A stretch of 64,000 bases of DNA from Mya arenaria (lineage: Eukaryota; Mollusca; Bivalvia; Myida; Myidae). Positions 48,086 through 63,100 of this stretch are shown here, piece after piece. Each line of letters starts with the position of its first letter. Within the stretch, counting starts at the first letter, position 1. Below the pieces are notes generated by a model, which searched no databases, was not told the origin of the DNA, and saw nothing but the letters and a program-made list of their open reading frames with translations. The DNA lies in NCBI RefSeq assembly GCF_026914265.1, contig NC_069135.1:1257001-1321000 (forward strand), read 5' to 3'. The position numbers and the translations under genes were made by a program.

Positions 48086-50892
48086 ATTGTCGCTATTAAT
48101 TCGATTAACGCTTACTTTAAATTTGACGTTGTTTGAACATTAATGAATGTAGGGCTATTTTGTGAAATTTCATGACTTGCCCTAAACGTTTAAGAGGAAT
48201 ATAACACCGTCTCATTGACAATAAATAATTTCAAAAATAGGTTATCAGTGTACTGGCTAAGAATCTCTTTTCATATGATATACATGTTATAAAAACAATC
48301 AGACTTAAAAATTCACACATATTTTTCAGTTATATACCATGTCGCAAGACCTTTTGCTGAGTATATTATTATTATTATTATTATTATTATTTATATGAAT
48401 ATTCTATCAAGCAAATGCATTAATGATATAGACTCCACAACACAATAAACATCTTTGATCCCTTAAATTGTCGATATAACAGAACGGCAAACACAACAGC
48501 ATAAAATAGCTTATAACAAATAATGACAAGCATACTTCATTGAACTAGTTGAAGTAACGGACTTAAATCAAGAACAACTAGATGTTGGAAATTTATTTAT
48601 TAATTTAAATTGTTTGTTAAGCCGATGTCGGAATAAAAACAACAACAACTATTTTCTTCTGAAACTGATTAAGAATGTTGTATATGACGATACAAGGGTA
48701 AAACTGTAAGTCGCATATCGTTTGTAGGATAAATGCCAAGAGTTCAAAAGAAAGTATTGTGATTTTATAATTCATATTCTGCCATAACATTGTCATTGGA
48801 TTCAACAACATTCGTATACGAACGAATTGCAGCAGCGTGATGTCTTACGGCATGGAGTCATTTTTATCACATTTTGTAAAAAAATAAAATAAAATAATAT
48901 GAGTTCTCATGTAAAATGCATTATTAGGATTCACAAAATTAATCAAGAAATATTGTGTAAATCAATCTTAACGTCTAAATCATTAACATCTAAAAATAAA
49001 ACCCATACCTAATAAGTTCAACAATCCCTCCAATATTCCGTTGTCTTGGTAACGGTGAGGATTTCTGAAAATCGCGGTGATATATGACGTTTCTTGGAGG
49101 CACAAAAATATATTTCCAAATGTTTCACGAAATGAAAAACAACAACAAATTTTAATTTAACACAAACACAAATGTATATTTTCTATTTGACACGGCAATA
49201 AAATATTAACTCCAATATCAAATCCAACAAACACAACCAGTCGCCTCAAGTACATTCATTTGACAAAACTTTCAAACTATTACCTCAAAGACATAAATAA
49301 CTTATCCTATAGTCAACGGCGACAACCGTAACGGTAAAAACGTAACGTCAGAGTTGCCGAATGGCGTTCGGCAGTTTCCGTAACGACAATCATGTGATCG
49401 GTAAATTCCGTACGTTTACGTAACGTCTACTCGGCGATATTTTCATGTGTTACTTCCTTGTTTGGCCTAAGGGCGCTTCTTTCATCTGTCATTGTACAGG
49501 TTGTTCGGCGGTGAACGACAAGTATTAACTAAGAACAGATATGCTAAAACATTAGCAATATTATTGCAAATCTTGTAAGGTAGTTTGTCCACCTCGTAAA
49601 ACATTTATTAACGGTAATCAATCCATCTGGGCAAAGGCGAGCGTGAATAAATGTGATATATGTGCATAAACGCGACATAATTATTAATTAAACGGTCACA
49701 GAATATAACATCGCGCAATAAATGATCATTCTTAACAAACTTTACTGGTGTTTCTTTAATTATACGGTCACTAAGCTTAATTTAACATACTGAAGGCACT
49801 GAGACGCGTTAAAAGTGTAGCGTTGGCAACTATGAATTTCAGTGAAATAGTAGGTAGTCAACAGTGAAATAGTAAGAAGTCAAAACAGAGTTGTATCGTA
49901 TTAAACCTCCAAACGAAATTTGTTTAAAAGCATTAAATGGGCTGAATGCATTTCTTGCAGTACGGTTAGGTTTCTTAAATAAAATCTGATCCTAAAACAA
50001 AGGCACTTCAAACGGACGCCACATAGAGTTATGGGACTTGGTACACATGTACGCATTGTCATAGTGACCACATGTTTGCGTACCAAGTTTTCAGTTAAAC
50101 ATTTAATGGATACGGCTTTGGAGTTATTGCCCACAACTCGGTCTATGCGACTAATACAACTTTTATATTGTAGCTATAACAATAAACACATTTTTTCTTA
50201 AGAAAAACGGGTTAAAACTAGTATTACGGTGTACTTGTAGTTCATGGTTGAGCAGAAAAAGAAAACTAATTTTATTTAAGAACGCAGTGAGTTTGTAACC
50301 ACTGTAGAGTATATACTAGATCATATTGGAGCGTTGTCTGACGCGCTAGTGTGACAGTTAACAAGTCCTGTAATGATGCAACAATAGCACGCTGTGTACC
50401 CCTAATGACTGTGGGACACGGGCAAACTGGTGTAGCCTGTCCGTCATCACCATTACAGACGAGCCATACAAGCCTAATAGCCAAAATCCATCGCTAAATG
50501 ATTCATAATGCTTCTAACACTACAAAGTAATTATGAATATGAATTGGGTACAATTAAGTTTTGCTATTGTGAGCTCAAAATGATTGTATAGTAAAACTTA
50601 ACCCGTTCTTTCATATGGCTATCGTTTTATTTAGACAAATTTCCCACCATGCACACTTTATCCCCCCCCCCCCCCAGAAGAGTATTGATTAGTATTTTCA
50701 TTTCAGACTGTTGTATCAGCAAAAACATCTTACGTCTCAAAAGGACAAAATCAAGTGTAAAATTCATAAATTAAAGGGCCACAACTGTGACGGTTCTGAT
50801 CAAATCTAGCCAGAACAAACGCATGTACGCATGCACTATGAATGTACATTGTACATACATCACGTGTTTCACAAACTTCTTTCTAGTATAAA

Positions 50893-51192
50893 GGAACCTT
50901 CGGCAGGAGATAATGCTTTAATGGAACCTTCGGCAGGAGATAATGCTATTATGGGACTTTCGGCAGGTGCTAATGCTATTATGGAACCTTCCGCAGGTGG
51001 TAATGCTATTATGGAACCTTCCGCAGGTGATAATGCTATTATGGAACCTTCCGCAGGTGATAATGCTATTATGGAACCTTCCGCAGGTGATAATGCTATT
51101 ATGGAACCTTCCGCAGGGGATAATGCTATAATGGAACCTTCGGCAGGGGACAATGCTATTCTGGAACCTTCGGAAGGGGATAATGCTTTACA
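50893..51192 (+). repeat. 30-bp minisatellite, 10 copies
   Basis: Unit GGAACCTTCCGCAGGTGATA + ATGCTATTAT. 30 = 10 codons; a plus-strand reading from the ATG at 50831 runs 128 codons with MEPSAGDNAI decapeptides, and other frames on both strands are also open. Intergenic and without splice or domain support; coding cannot be excluded. Confidence 0.88.
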
Positions 51193-51199
51193 TTTCCAT

Positions 51200-52080
51200 A
51201 CATACTGGCTATGTTAAAAGATATCGGCAGTGTCTCTACTTTTGCAGATGGTTTAATGAGAAAAACTCCCCCTAACCTACCACCAAAAAAATATTATCAA
51301 TTTTTTAAAAGACATATAGGTTTGATTTATAAATGAACTCCTTTTAGAAATAAGCATAATGCCTGGTTGATTTAAAACACAGTGTCAATTGTTCAGAACT
51401 TTATTAAGTTAACAATGTGAATAAGGACATCCTTGTAAACTATTTAACATGATATATTTGATGATGTGCTCAAGTATTTAAAAATAAAAAGGTTCAGCGC
51501 AAACTGTTGACTGGAATATTGTTAGAAATACAGCAGACTAGAAGAGTATCCATTGTACTTCTAGAGCAGTAATGTTTTGAATATTGACAACAACTATGTT
51601 AACAATGTGCATAACTTGTAAGTTCTGAACAATCGGCCAATCACATTCAATCCTTCATAAACAGGATATGCAGTTATTTTATTCTTACCAGAAAAAAAAT
51701 CTTTGTAAAATGCGCAATAGTTTTGGAAGCCCAAATATAACATGGTTGAAACATGATAGCATGACACGAACATGGTGTCCTGGGCTTTATATATACAGTT
51801 CCTGTGTCATAGCTCTGTATGTGCTCTGTTTTACAACGGAATTACATAGAAACATGTGCTTTGTAAGTATTCTTTGGTGTAAAGAAACATAATGAGAGAA
51901 AAACTGTGATTCTAGCATACCTTACAAATGACACCAAATATTTCAGCAGTCAATTTATTACAATAACAGCAACGACATAAAAAATAATGATTTGTAACAA
52001 AAGGCAGTGTTGTGTATGACAAGAAATATCCAATGTATCCATTGCAGATTAATCCAAAATATTTACAAAAGAGCTCTACA
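51200..52080. other. Intergenic, AT-rich
   Basis: No gene or structured repeat recognised. Confidence 0.5.
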
Positions 52081-52985
52081 GTATGTTATTCAGTATACGA
52101 ATATAGCTCTACAATCACTCAGTCAATGTATGAAATGAGCTCTACAATCGTTCAGTGTACGACTAGAGCTGTACAATCACTCAGAATATGAAATGAGCTC
52201 TACAATCATTCAGTGTATGAAATGAGCTCTACAATCATTCAGTGTATGAAATGAGCTCTACAGTCAATTAGTCAATGTATGAAATGAGCTCTACAATCAT
52301 TCAGTGTATGAAATGAGCTCTACAATCACTCAGTCAGTGTATGAAATAAGTTCTACAATCATTCAGTGTATGAAATGAGCTCTACAATCATTCAGTGTAC
52401 GAAATGAGCTCTACAATCACTCAGTCAATCTAGAAATGAGCTCTACAATCATCCAGTGTATGAAATGAGCTCTACAATCATTCAGTGTATGACTAGAGCT
52501 CTACAATCATGCACTGTATGACTAGAGCTCTACAATCATTCACTGTATGACTAGAGCTCTACAATCATTCAGTGTATAAAAATAACTCTACAATCATTCA
52601 GTGTGTCACTTATGTTAGAGCTCTTCAATCATTCAGTGTATGACTAGAGCTCTACAATCATTCAATGTATGACTAGAGCTCTACAATCATTCAATGTATG
52701 AACAGAGCTCTACAATCATTCAGTGTGTCACTTATGTTAGAGCTCATCAATCATTCAGTGTATGACTAGAGCTCATAAATCATTCAGTGTATGACTAGAG
52801 CTCTACAATCTTTCAATGTATGAAAAGAGCTCTACAATCATTCAGTGTGTGACTTATGTTAGAGCTCTACATCAAAACAATGTACAAATATAGCTCTACA
52901 ACCATTCATTACACAACAAGAACTCTACAATATTTCAGTGCATGACAAGAGCTCTACAGTCATTCAGTGTATGACTTGAGCTCTA
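52080..52985. repeat. 29-bp minisatellite with GAGCTCTACAATCATTCAGT core, ~30 copies
   Basis: Tandem but variable units, mainly 29 bp (AAATGAGCTCTACAATCATT + CAGTGTATG), with longer variants containing CACTTATGTTAGAGCTC. Intergenic, downstream of BAP1. Confidence 0.9.
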
Positions 52986-52999
52986 CTTTTTTTTAGTAT

Positions 53000-54137
53000 A
53001 AGACTTAAGTCATTCAGTGTTCTTGCTTTCAGACTACAATGCATAACTTATATCAAAAGGTACTGACAATGTGAACATAGATGTATGTTTCACAAAAGAA
53101 CAAAGCTCAACGTCTATCTTTCACTCTTGTTCCACAGCATGTTAACAGAAACACAACATATCATCGTACATGAAATGTTCATTCAGAATTGTCAGCAAAT
53201 GGAAAAATGTCGTAAAACTTCAATTAAAATCTTTGACATATCAAGTCAAATAAGACACATTTTGCAAATGTTTACCTGATATTTTTTACATCATAGGTAA
53301 AGAGAAAACAGATTAAGTCGTAAACTTTTCACTAACTATAAGCAATATTTAATAGAGTAATATTCGGACAGTTGTCATTATCACCATTTTAGACAACACG
53401 CAATAAAATTCATTAATTCAAAATAAGTCATGAGAAAATTAAAGACATTTATTTAGTCCTGGCAAGTCCATGTATGGCTCTTCACTAGTTTTTGCAAATA
53501 TGAAATGGTAGCAAATTAAGTTTATGCTTTATACCATGGACAAAAGGCCAACTGTAAATGCCCCCACCTACCATTTTTTACCCCTGAAATAGTCAAACAT
53601 TGTTTATTGCAGTATACTTATACTATTCTGTTGTTTGATTACTTAGTCATTAAATCTGAACCCCTGCTTATTAACCAACATATAGTGAGAATGCTTTTTG
53701 GAATCAGTATTTCTGAAAAGTAATTCTCTTTTTAATACTTAATTAAAAAAATAAAAGTTTACACGAGTTTAAACCAAGATTATTTAATTTTATGAATAAA
53801 AGGTTTAGTTAATACCAATTTCTTGAGGTCGAGCCCACTTCCTGGGTCAAACTCACCAGCACTAAGTGTCCAGGAGAGAGGCCACAGGAACATTCCCGAA
53901 GCATTACCTCGGAGCTATCCAGACTTAATTCATATAAATGTTTTAATGCAATTTGTGACAATGATGTGAATTTTAAATGAAATCCTTGAACTTGGGATAT
54001 ATTTTTTGTACCCTCACTAATGTTCTCATTATTCCCTACCATATTACCCACTAATATAGTCTGGGTCAGGTCACTGTATAAAAATACTGTTCTAAGGATG
54101 GCATAAGCTATCAAATACTGGTCTTCGGTATTGGACT
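53000..54137. other. BAP1 3' flank / 3' UTR region
   Basis: AT-rich. On minus, a 110-codon open reading (54141-53809) begins at an ATG overlapping the BAP1 TGA (AATGA). No domain recognised; treated as 3' UTR. Confidence 0.5.
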
Positions 54138-57100
54138 TCATTTCCGGCGTTTAGTTTTCTTCTTTTTCTTTGCGGCCTGTGTGAGTTTTGCAGCCTGTGC
54201 AATGTGTGCAGGGATACGTTTCTTGATGAGGCTGTGCTGCTGGACCAGCTCTGCCAGGTGCCCCTGTTGGGCCAACATCGACAGAAAAGTGCACAGGAAC
54301 TGGTCGTAGTTGTGGGTACGACGGCAGTTGTCAATCTGAGCCAAGATAGGACAAAAATGTAAGAGAGTTACAGAGAGAAAAATATACATTATAATGTTTT
54401 CAGTTGCACCGCCTTGAATGAATTGTGAAAAAGGAAGTGAAAATCGAACATGGTTTGAAAATAATAAAATAAGCTGACTGAAAGTTAACATCTATTTTAT
54501 TACATTGGCCAAAATCCTGATCTAAAAATTATTTGGTCAGTAATCAGCCTTGCTGCAAAATATGTGCCATTGCCAATGCTCATATGTGAACATCATTGTG
54601 AGTATCAGGATTATTTTTTTGGCAACTGATAACAATATCTGGACAACTATGCTTTAATATCGACATACACCTCTCTTAAATATTGCACTCTGATTGGAAT
54701 AGCATTATTTCATTTAACCAGTGGTATACAACATAACAATTATTGCCTATTCTCTGTTATAAAAAAATATGTAGTCAACATTTCTTTTAACAGTAAACAC
54801 TCAGATGCCGATTGTTTTAATAATTGAAAATCATGATAATTAACAATTTAAAATATAAGAATATCCAAAGAGTTGCAAGCTATGGTCAGATAAAAATAAC
54901 AACCAAACTTTACCTTGTATTTCTTGATCTTTTCCTGTTCATCTTGCAGCTTTGTTTCACAGATTTTAATTTCATTTTCCACATTTTTCAACAACGCAAT
55001 GAGATCCTGCAACACACAAAAGAAATGTTATAACATATTTCATACCTTCATTCTGGAAGAGAAATCTTCAGAAACATTTAATGTATACATAGGATAAATC
55101 TTAACTGAGAAACCTAGTTATATTTTTTTATTTCATGCTTATTATTCATCAAAAATAATAATAAATATTAATTATTTTGGAAAACCACATCAAAATTTAG
55201 CCAAATGATGTCAAGACAGAAATAACAATAAATGTCACTGAATTCTTCCCAGCAATATATGCATTTTTGTTTGTTATATTGACCTTGAAATGGGCTAAAG
55301 GAGAGGAACAGTGAAATTATAATTTGATACGCCCACTTTTCCAAATGGTGAGTTTTTCAGGATATAATCCACCAAAAAGCAAGAAATAACTAGACATGGT
55401 CAAAGTATAAAAATGGCAGTCTCAGTTTGATCGAGACCGTTCACTGTCAGCAGTGGTGTTGGGAGGTACAACATGGTCAAGCAGCTTAAACAGTGTTCAA
55501 GAACCTGTCAGGCCATATACCTAATTGATTCTATGTAAAGTATCAGGTTTCAATTAAAAAAACAGCTACCCAACAGAAAAAAAACAAAGTGCCTTGTTAA
55601 AATGACAACATATCTTAGTTTCTTTGACAAAAAGCATGAAAACATATTGATAAGGTCATATAAATTTGAAGGTCCATTTAAGGTATCACCTCATCTTCCT
55701 CACACCATATCTACTTTAATTATCACCAAGGTCCACATTTGACAGGTATATTAACATTACAGTACAAACATTACTTTTCTTGCCTCATTTAACATGCCAT
55801 TATCAGGGCATTAAATCGGATTATATTTGGATAAACTGTGAAATTTGTAACCATAGTTTTTTACTGTCTAAAGGTTGACCCTACCCACCCAAAAACGATA
55901 ACCATAAAATGTTGTTGGCATGGCCTTTGTTAATAAATAACCCAAAACGTACAGCATAATAAATGAAATACATAAAAATATGATTTTCTTTTTCATGTAC
56001 AAATACATGCGTTTCAAGTTTTCAGGAATCTATAAGGCTTTTTTTCTAATTATATTTGATTGCATGATGATACACTAAAACAATAAGTTATAAACAGAAA
56101 TGGAAAGGTTGTAATGTATCATCGATTAACTTATAAAAACAAGGCCATGCAAAGGGATTGTCCCACGAGTTTTTTCCAACATCAGTTACGGCCCTTTCCC
56201 CAAAAAGGCCTTTAGTTCATTTGGCTGCTAATGATTGTGGGCTGTTTCTTTCATTTTATTTTATGTATTTACACATACATACTAGTTCTTAGTATAAAAT
56301 AATATCAATAACAATAGGTCTGTAAGTCCATGATTATGAACAGTCTCAGGACTGAGTCTGGAATCAGACTCAGAAAAGCACTTAAATCTAATAACAAAGA
56401 ATAATCTTTGTTCTATTTGTTTTAAAAAAATTAAATTCAGCAAATATCACCATTAATACATCTAAAAGTAAAGAATTGCAGTTTTGCAACCTGCGGCTGA
56501 ACTCAGACTTGAGACTGTTTGTAACATTGACCCAAGGTCACAGACAAGGTCTCAGGTCTCACCTTTGGTCTGAAGCCATGCTGACTGTGTAGTTTGGTCT
56601 TGTGTCTGGAGGAACTTGTGGAGTCGTCTTCTGATTTCACTCTTGGGCTACCATCTGTAGAAGTCAAACATATTTTATCACAATGTTGTCCATTAACCAA
56701 TTAACCATTCTGACATTAGAAAAATGACAAATTAAATATAGCTAACTTCATGGCTATTGTAGCCAAACCATATCCCCATTCTGTGTCACTATTTTGGAAC
56801 ATTAGGACATTTTCTGATTGAAGTCCATGATTCATACCGTACATAACTTAGGTAAACTGTTTCAAAAAACACATTTTTCATAAATTGCTTGAGTGACACA
56901 AAAAATAACTAAGCCAACAGCAGATCAATAACACAAGCAGGCACATGAGCCCCTCCCACCTGGTTTCTCTGCCCCGGATACGTTTGGGCTGTTCTGTGTG
57001 GAGGTCCCTGCTGTACTGCTGCTAGGGGAGCTGAAACAACTGCCTACCTCCGACGCTGTGTCCGTACTCTCACTGCTAGGCCCTGGGGAACCTGTGGATA

Positions 57101-60100
57101 GTAGGAAATACTGCCAATGAAGTACAATGTACATACATTCTATTATTCTATGACTATCTGATTTTAAAAACATAAGTATACTACACATTAAGCGCAAATA
57201 TTGGCTTTGCATTATTACTGTCTAAATAGATAACATGTAAAACCTTTTTCAGCTGGAAAATATTTTCCTTTCAGTAACATCATGTGAGACCTGCCCAAGT
57301 ACTTAGAATGTTTTTTGTAAACTTATTTCAATCATACCATTAAGCAATGTATGGTTGCATAGAGATGGCATGTGTGAATTGATTGTTTACCTTGTGGCCA
57401 GAACTTTAATACTTGTAAGTCATGGCCACAGAGATAAAATAAACATTCATGTGTGTCATCTCTATGACTACAAAGCTATGTAACTACATGTAGTTCAATA
57501 TAGTTTCTGATGAAACATTTGAAACTCAATCTAATGAATAAATACAGTGGAACCTCACTAAACCGGATCTCCACAAAACCGGAATCCTCGGGATACCGGA
57601 CTTTTTCCAGAGTCCCGATTTTCCCCTTCTATTTTCAATGTAAAATAATCCCCACAAAACCGGAACCTCGGAATTCCGGATACCGGACAAAAAATCGAGA
57701 AAATTTGTTAGTTGTCAATTTTACCTCGCAAAACCGGACGTATATTTGTTCTCAACTCAAACAACGTTTATTCTCTCATACCATAAACTATGGCAAATGA
57801 GGTATATAACATGAACATAAATGACATGGCGGCAGATACATGTTTAAATTTAGAATATGATACCCAACATGGGTATCGGAGAGTGTTCAAACATGTCAAA
57901 ATGATTTTGTGTATTAGGAATTCGCGAATCGCGTGTCATTTTGTTTTGACAGCCGGTGCGTCGTTAAATATTGCACCTTTGATGTTGTGATAACTCGATA
58001 ATAATGATTGCGCTGTGGATTGACTGCCGCGTGATAATCAAACGTTAATCAAACTTGTGAAAAGAAAATTGATTGAAACATTAATTTGTTTGTTGCAGAA
58101 AATAAAGAACTAGAAACGGTTATTAAGTGATCATTTTGGAGGGTTGTTTTATCTAAAGACATCTATGAGTGAATCAAATTAGAGCGGTGCGTTAATTAAA
58201 CTATCAAACATACTAACAAGCATTAAATTACGCCAGTTGTTTTATTTTTTTAGACTCGGAAAAAGATGATAATAAATACTTGAACCATCTTTGATGTAAA
58301 ATAAATGTTATCTTTATGTGTTTTTATTTTATTCCAATTTCCAACTTCCCTTTAAAGGTTAACTCAGTTAACATTTTGAGTAAACTTACTCCGTACATCA
58401 AATCCTCACTAAACCGGAAATTTTGCCCGGTCCGGACCTTGTCCGGTTTAGTGAGTTTTCACTGTATGTTTAAATTTTACCATATTATTACATTTACAAA
58501 CATGTTTGGAAAACTGCAAACACCTGGGTAGGTGCAGGCGGGATAATGTTACCTGTAAACCTTGTCTCTATGGTAAGTGGTTTGGTCACATCAGATGTGG
58601 ATGCTGTGGTGGGAACTATTGTGGACAAGCCTGTCTCCATGGCAACTGAGATCTGAACATCCATCCTCTCCTCTATCCTTGTCTGAACACTTTCAGTGAA
58701 AAACCCAGACTGGTTACCAGGAACATGTTCGCTAAGTGTAACAGTCTGAGATTCCGATTTCACAACGGCCCTGCCAGCAGGGAGTGTGTTTGAACACATT
58801 TGTGTTTGAGAACTAGCACCACCAGTGATCCCTAGGCCATCCTCGGCTGTCAGGTCAATAATGTTTGGCTTGACTTCACCCCCGAGCGCCATGTCAGTAT
58901 GACAAGAGCCATCTGGTTTCCCCTCAACACAGATTTCCATGGCAACCGCAGCTTGAGGATTCCTCTTTTTCACTGCGGCAAGACACTTTTCCTTCTCAGC
59001 AACTGTTATTCCTGGTGAGGTCACTTTGACCATCTGTAGTTTAAATACATCTAACATGTGTAGTGGGAAAAAGATCCATATCACCAGATTATACCAATTC
59101 AAATACTAACAACTTTAAAGAATTGTGAAGTAAAAATAATAATTTAAAGATTTAAAAATCCTTGTTATGAAACATATTAAGGAATATATGAGAAATAAAC
59201 TCATAAACAAATTATCATTTAGTGAGATGAATAATAAGAGATTTATTTCCAAATTAGCCGTATTTAGTTCTGAGACACCTCTTCTGACAATTTATGTACA
59301 TTACCGTATTTTCTCGACTATAAGACGGGGAAATTGGGTCCCGATTTTTACCCCCAAAGTAGGGGACCCGTCTTATAAGCGAGTCGATAAAATATTAAAA
59401 AAAGATTCAAGTCAAAGTCAGTAAAATTTTACATAGGGTATTCGTCTATCCAGTATATCGTCTGCTGATACAAGTATGGGGCAAATAAGTAAACAACAAC
59501 ACGAAATATCTTCACCGCGCGTGCTCTGACGTCACACAGTGTACCGTTATATCTGCATTTTTTCTCATGGCGCGTGTCAGTATAATTAGTTTGACAGATA
59601 TATCAAATCAATAAATTGGAATCTAAATATGATGTAGGTACCTAACTGTCAATTTGATTAAGCAAACAAATGACAATGCGAATATGAATCCTTTATGTTC
59701 GTCGCCAATCAAGGGACAATATTGCCTGAAGCATTATTGCTAAACAAACACCTATTTATGCCGCGGCTTTTCGCAGTTATGTTATTAAAGCCATTTATTT
59801 TGCCGAAGAACTTTATTGGTGTCTTCAATAAAAAAAACTAAAACAAACATATGTTGTTATTGATTAATTATTACAATTCCGATAAGTAACGACCTGTCCT
59901 GCAAACTTATGTACTCATTTTTAACCTACCTCCAAATAGAGAGCTCACAGTTGACTGCCATTTTCTTTGAGGAAAACAAAAACAGTTACCGCGAAAGTCG
60001 ATAATTGTCCGTTGAGCTTGAACATTTTTACACATTAGGAAGAATTTTAGCATTTTAGATTTGCTTAAAAATTGACCCCGTCTTATAAGCGAGTCGAAAC

Positions 60101-63100
60101 AAAAAGCACCAGAATTCATGGGCAAAGTTAGGGGGCCGTCTTATAAGCGAATCGCCTTATAGTCGAGAAAATACGGTATCTATGAAGTAAAAATACACTA
60201 AGGCTCATATGATGCCAGTTCTACCACATCAGCTTGAAATGAAGATCTATCAAACAAGAATGCAAAGCAAAGCCCTACCAAATACAATTAACTGAAATGA
60301 AAATGGGTTCATTATATAATTAACAGCAACATAATTATAAACTTCTACTTCATATTTTGATCACACCTAGTAAGTCGCTACATGTAAGCAATAAATACCT
60401 GAAAATAAAGAGAGAGGGTGTGGGATGATGACAAAAGTGCAACAAACTTTGGAGAAACAGCACTGATTGAACATGACAGTGAGACAACATAATTCTTTAT
60501 ACATGTTGTACAATGTTTCGAGACCTGTTTTTCTGTCATTTGTGTTTTGATGTCGCCAAGGCATTTTGCAGTTCACATCTTGTTCAGAAGATGGAGAATT
60601 TTAATAGTGTCAGATAATTTGAAGGAACATACAATAAGTTTTTATAACAGCTGTTTTGAGGTTATTTTTATTTTCCTTTTCTGATATTACTATGATACAG
60701 TAAATTTTATCAGATTTAAAGATATCCGAAAAGCCTTAGTTTTGTTTCATTCAATACCAGACAAGAGCGCACAGAGCGAACACAAACGCCTGTATGTTAC
60801 TTTTTCAATCAAAGAGAGTGATTGGTCTTGTAACAAGAGCTGTCACAGAGACAGCGCGCTCGACAATTCCGCTGCTTTTCAGTGTTAGGATTGAAAAGTT
60901 TTGGCGAAACATGCATGGATCACTGTAAAATTTGCTTAGAATGATGCCTGCGAAGATTTGTGTAAAATTCAAAAACATTCAGCCTTTAATGAAATACAGA
61001 CTTGATGGAAATACAATACATGATGTATTGAAGTGGTTACATGCACAATTTTAACCAGAATTTTTAAGTCCAATAATAAAGGGCCATTATTTGCAAAATA
61101 CAGTTATCTTACTTGGTTATTCAAGTAAGTTGGGTGGTTGAGTACCATTGTTTAAAGTCTCAATGCAATACATCAAGTAGTTAGTGAGATATTAACCTAT
61201 GTGTGCTTGCACACAAAACCTTAACCAAAATTAAGGGGCAAAAATTATATAATATGCAAGATAGAGTTATCTTACTTGATTAATTAAGAAGTTTGAATGG
61301 TTGTAAGCCTGTGTATAAAGTTTCACTGCAATACATGATGTATTCGCTGAGGTATTGACTTAAAAGTGGTTACATGCAAAACCTTAACCAGAATTTCTAA
61401 GTCAAATAATAAAGGCCCATAATTTGCATTATATTCAAAAAAGTGTTATCTAACTTCATTAATTTAGTAGGTTATATAGTTGGGAATAAATATCCAAAGT
61501 TTCAATGCAATAAATGATGTATTTACTGAGATAATTACTGAGATAATGACTTAAAGGTGTTTACATGCAAAACCTTAACCAAGGTGTGACGCCCACGCTG
61601 CCACCAGGGTGAGTAGTATAGCTCTCCTTATTCTTCCAATAGTCGAGCTAAAAAAGGTGCGTCTAGTATCTGGCAACATGTGTACCAAGTTTCATTTAAA
61701 TACATTGAAAATTATTTGAAATATGGTCATGGTTTCAGTGTTTACAAAATGAGGATGCCGCCTTCACCTACAATAAAGCCCAGGCTATAACAATACCCCA
61801 ACTTATTTCCTTTGAAAAACCGATGAACTAAAAATAGCTCCATGTTTATAAGAATTATGTTGTGCATGATTTTCAGAACAAAACTCTACAAAATACAAAA
61901 CAACATCGGCTACCTTTAGTGGCGGGTGCCTGAGAATCTAAACAACAAAGTGTTTCAAATTTCCACCACAGAACAGCAACATTCAAACATTCAAAGTATT
62001 AGAAAACTTCCTGATACAGAAACATTGATTTTTCTTTATACTTCATGTATGTATACACCAAGTCAGTGGTCAAAATTAGCACTTGCCCTAATGCCCTGCA
62101 CTGGTTAAATGCTTGCCTGCCTTGCTCAAATGCTGTGTTTTATAAAGGGAGTGTATGAGTACGGGCATGTTCATCTAAAAGTCTAATTTCGATGACTGCC
62201 ATGTTCACATTTTCATCAATTCATTTCATTTCTATTTACCTTAAACTCAAATCTCTATAATCTGTATTCAAACTGAATAAAAGCATATATTTTACACATT
62301 ACTATGTATAATGACTCATTAGCGAGTAACTCTGTAGTATTAATAACCATGCTTGAGAACATGATGTACATGTCAATCATAAACATTACCTACTTTAGTC
62401 ATGTTATTTTTTCTTTTTTTGGTTATTAATATCATTTTTCATCACCGAGTACCAACCTCAAGAAAAATGTGCCGACTGGGAAATCAGTTTAGTGAATTTA
62501 CCTGTTGTAAGGCCTCAAGTACTATCTGTCTGTTTGTCTTCAGGGTGCTCAGTTTGTGTTCATAGAGGCTGACCTTGTCTGGGACAACTGCCATCAAGTT
62601 GAACCGAATATCGTGGTACGGCTCACTGCAATGGCATGATGGCTAGAGTGAAGGTAACTTTCTTCTATGAAACACAGTTTCAGAGATAGGCAAGACATTG
62701 TTTAAATGAATGATCAGTAAATAAGCCAATGTAACTAAGTATCTGCAAAAACAGGGGACACAACCTACCCTCCAGTGGCCATGCCAAGGCGCTCTGAGAT
62801 CACTCGTCTGAACTTTTCTGTCCAGTCTTCATTCTTGTCCCATGGACCTGGAAATTTGGCACATTTACTATATAGAACTAGGTATATATATATTGTACCC
62901 TATCAAGCAAAAAGCACAAGAGCAAAAAAAGTTATTATGAGAGATGCCTATGACAGATTTGCTTTAAATATATACATTCCCCTAGTCTATTGTACAGAAA
63001 AAACTTCATGTTCACATTGCATGAAGCGAAAGGGACCATGACGTCATTGCTTATAAAGAGTAACTCATTTAACCAATAGTATATGAAGTAACAATTATTG

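Larger units (their letters stand above)
45400..50890. other. Intergenic / receptor 5' region, no gene seen
   Basis: Contains the duplicate at 46515-46725, a 39-bp array, a short (ATT)n at 48365-48391 and a stretch at 49310-49450 richer in CpG (many CGTAACG motifs) that might be a promoter-like region. No open reading with a recognisable domain. A run of 14 C lies at about 50664. Confidence 0.45.
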
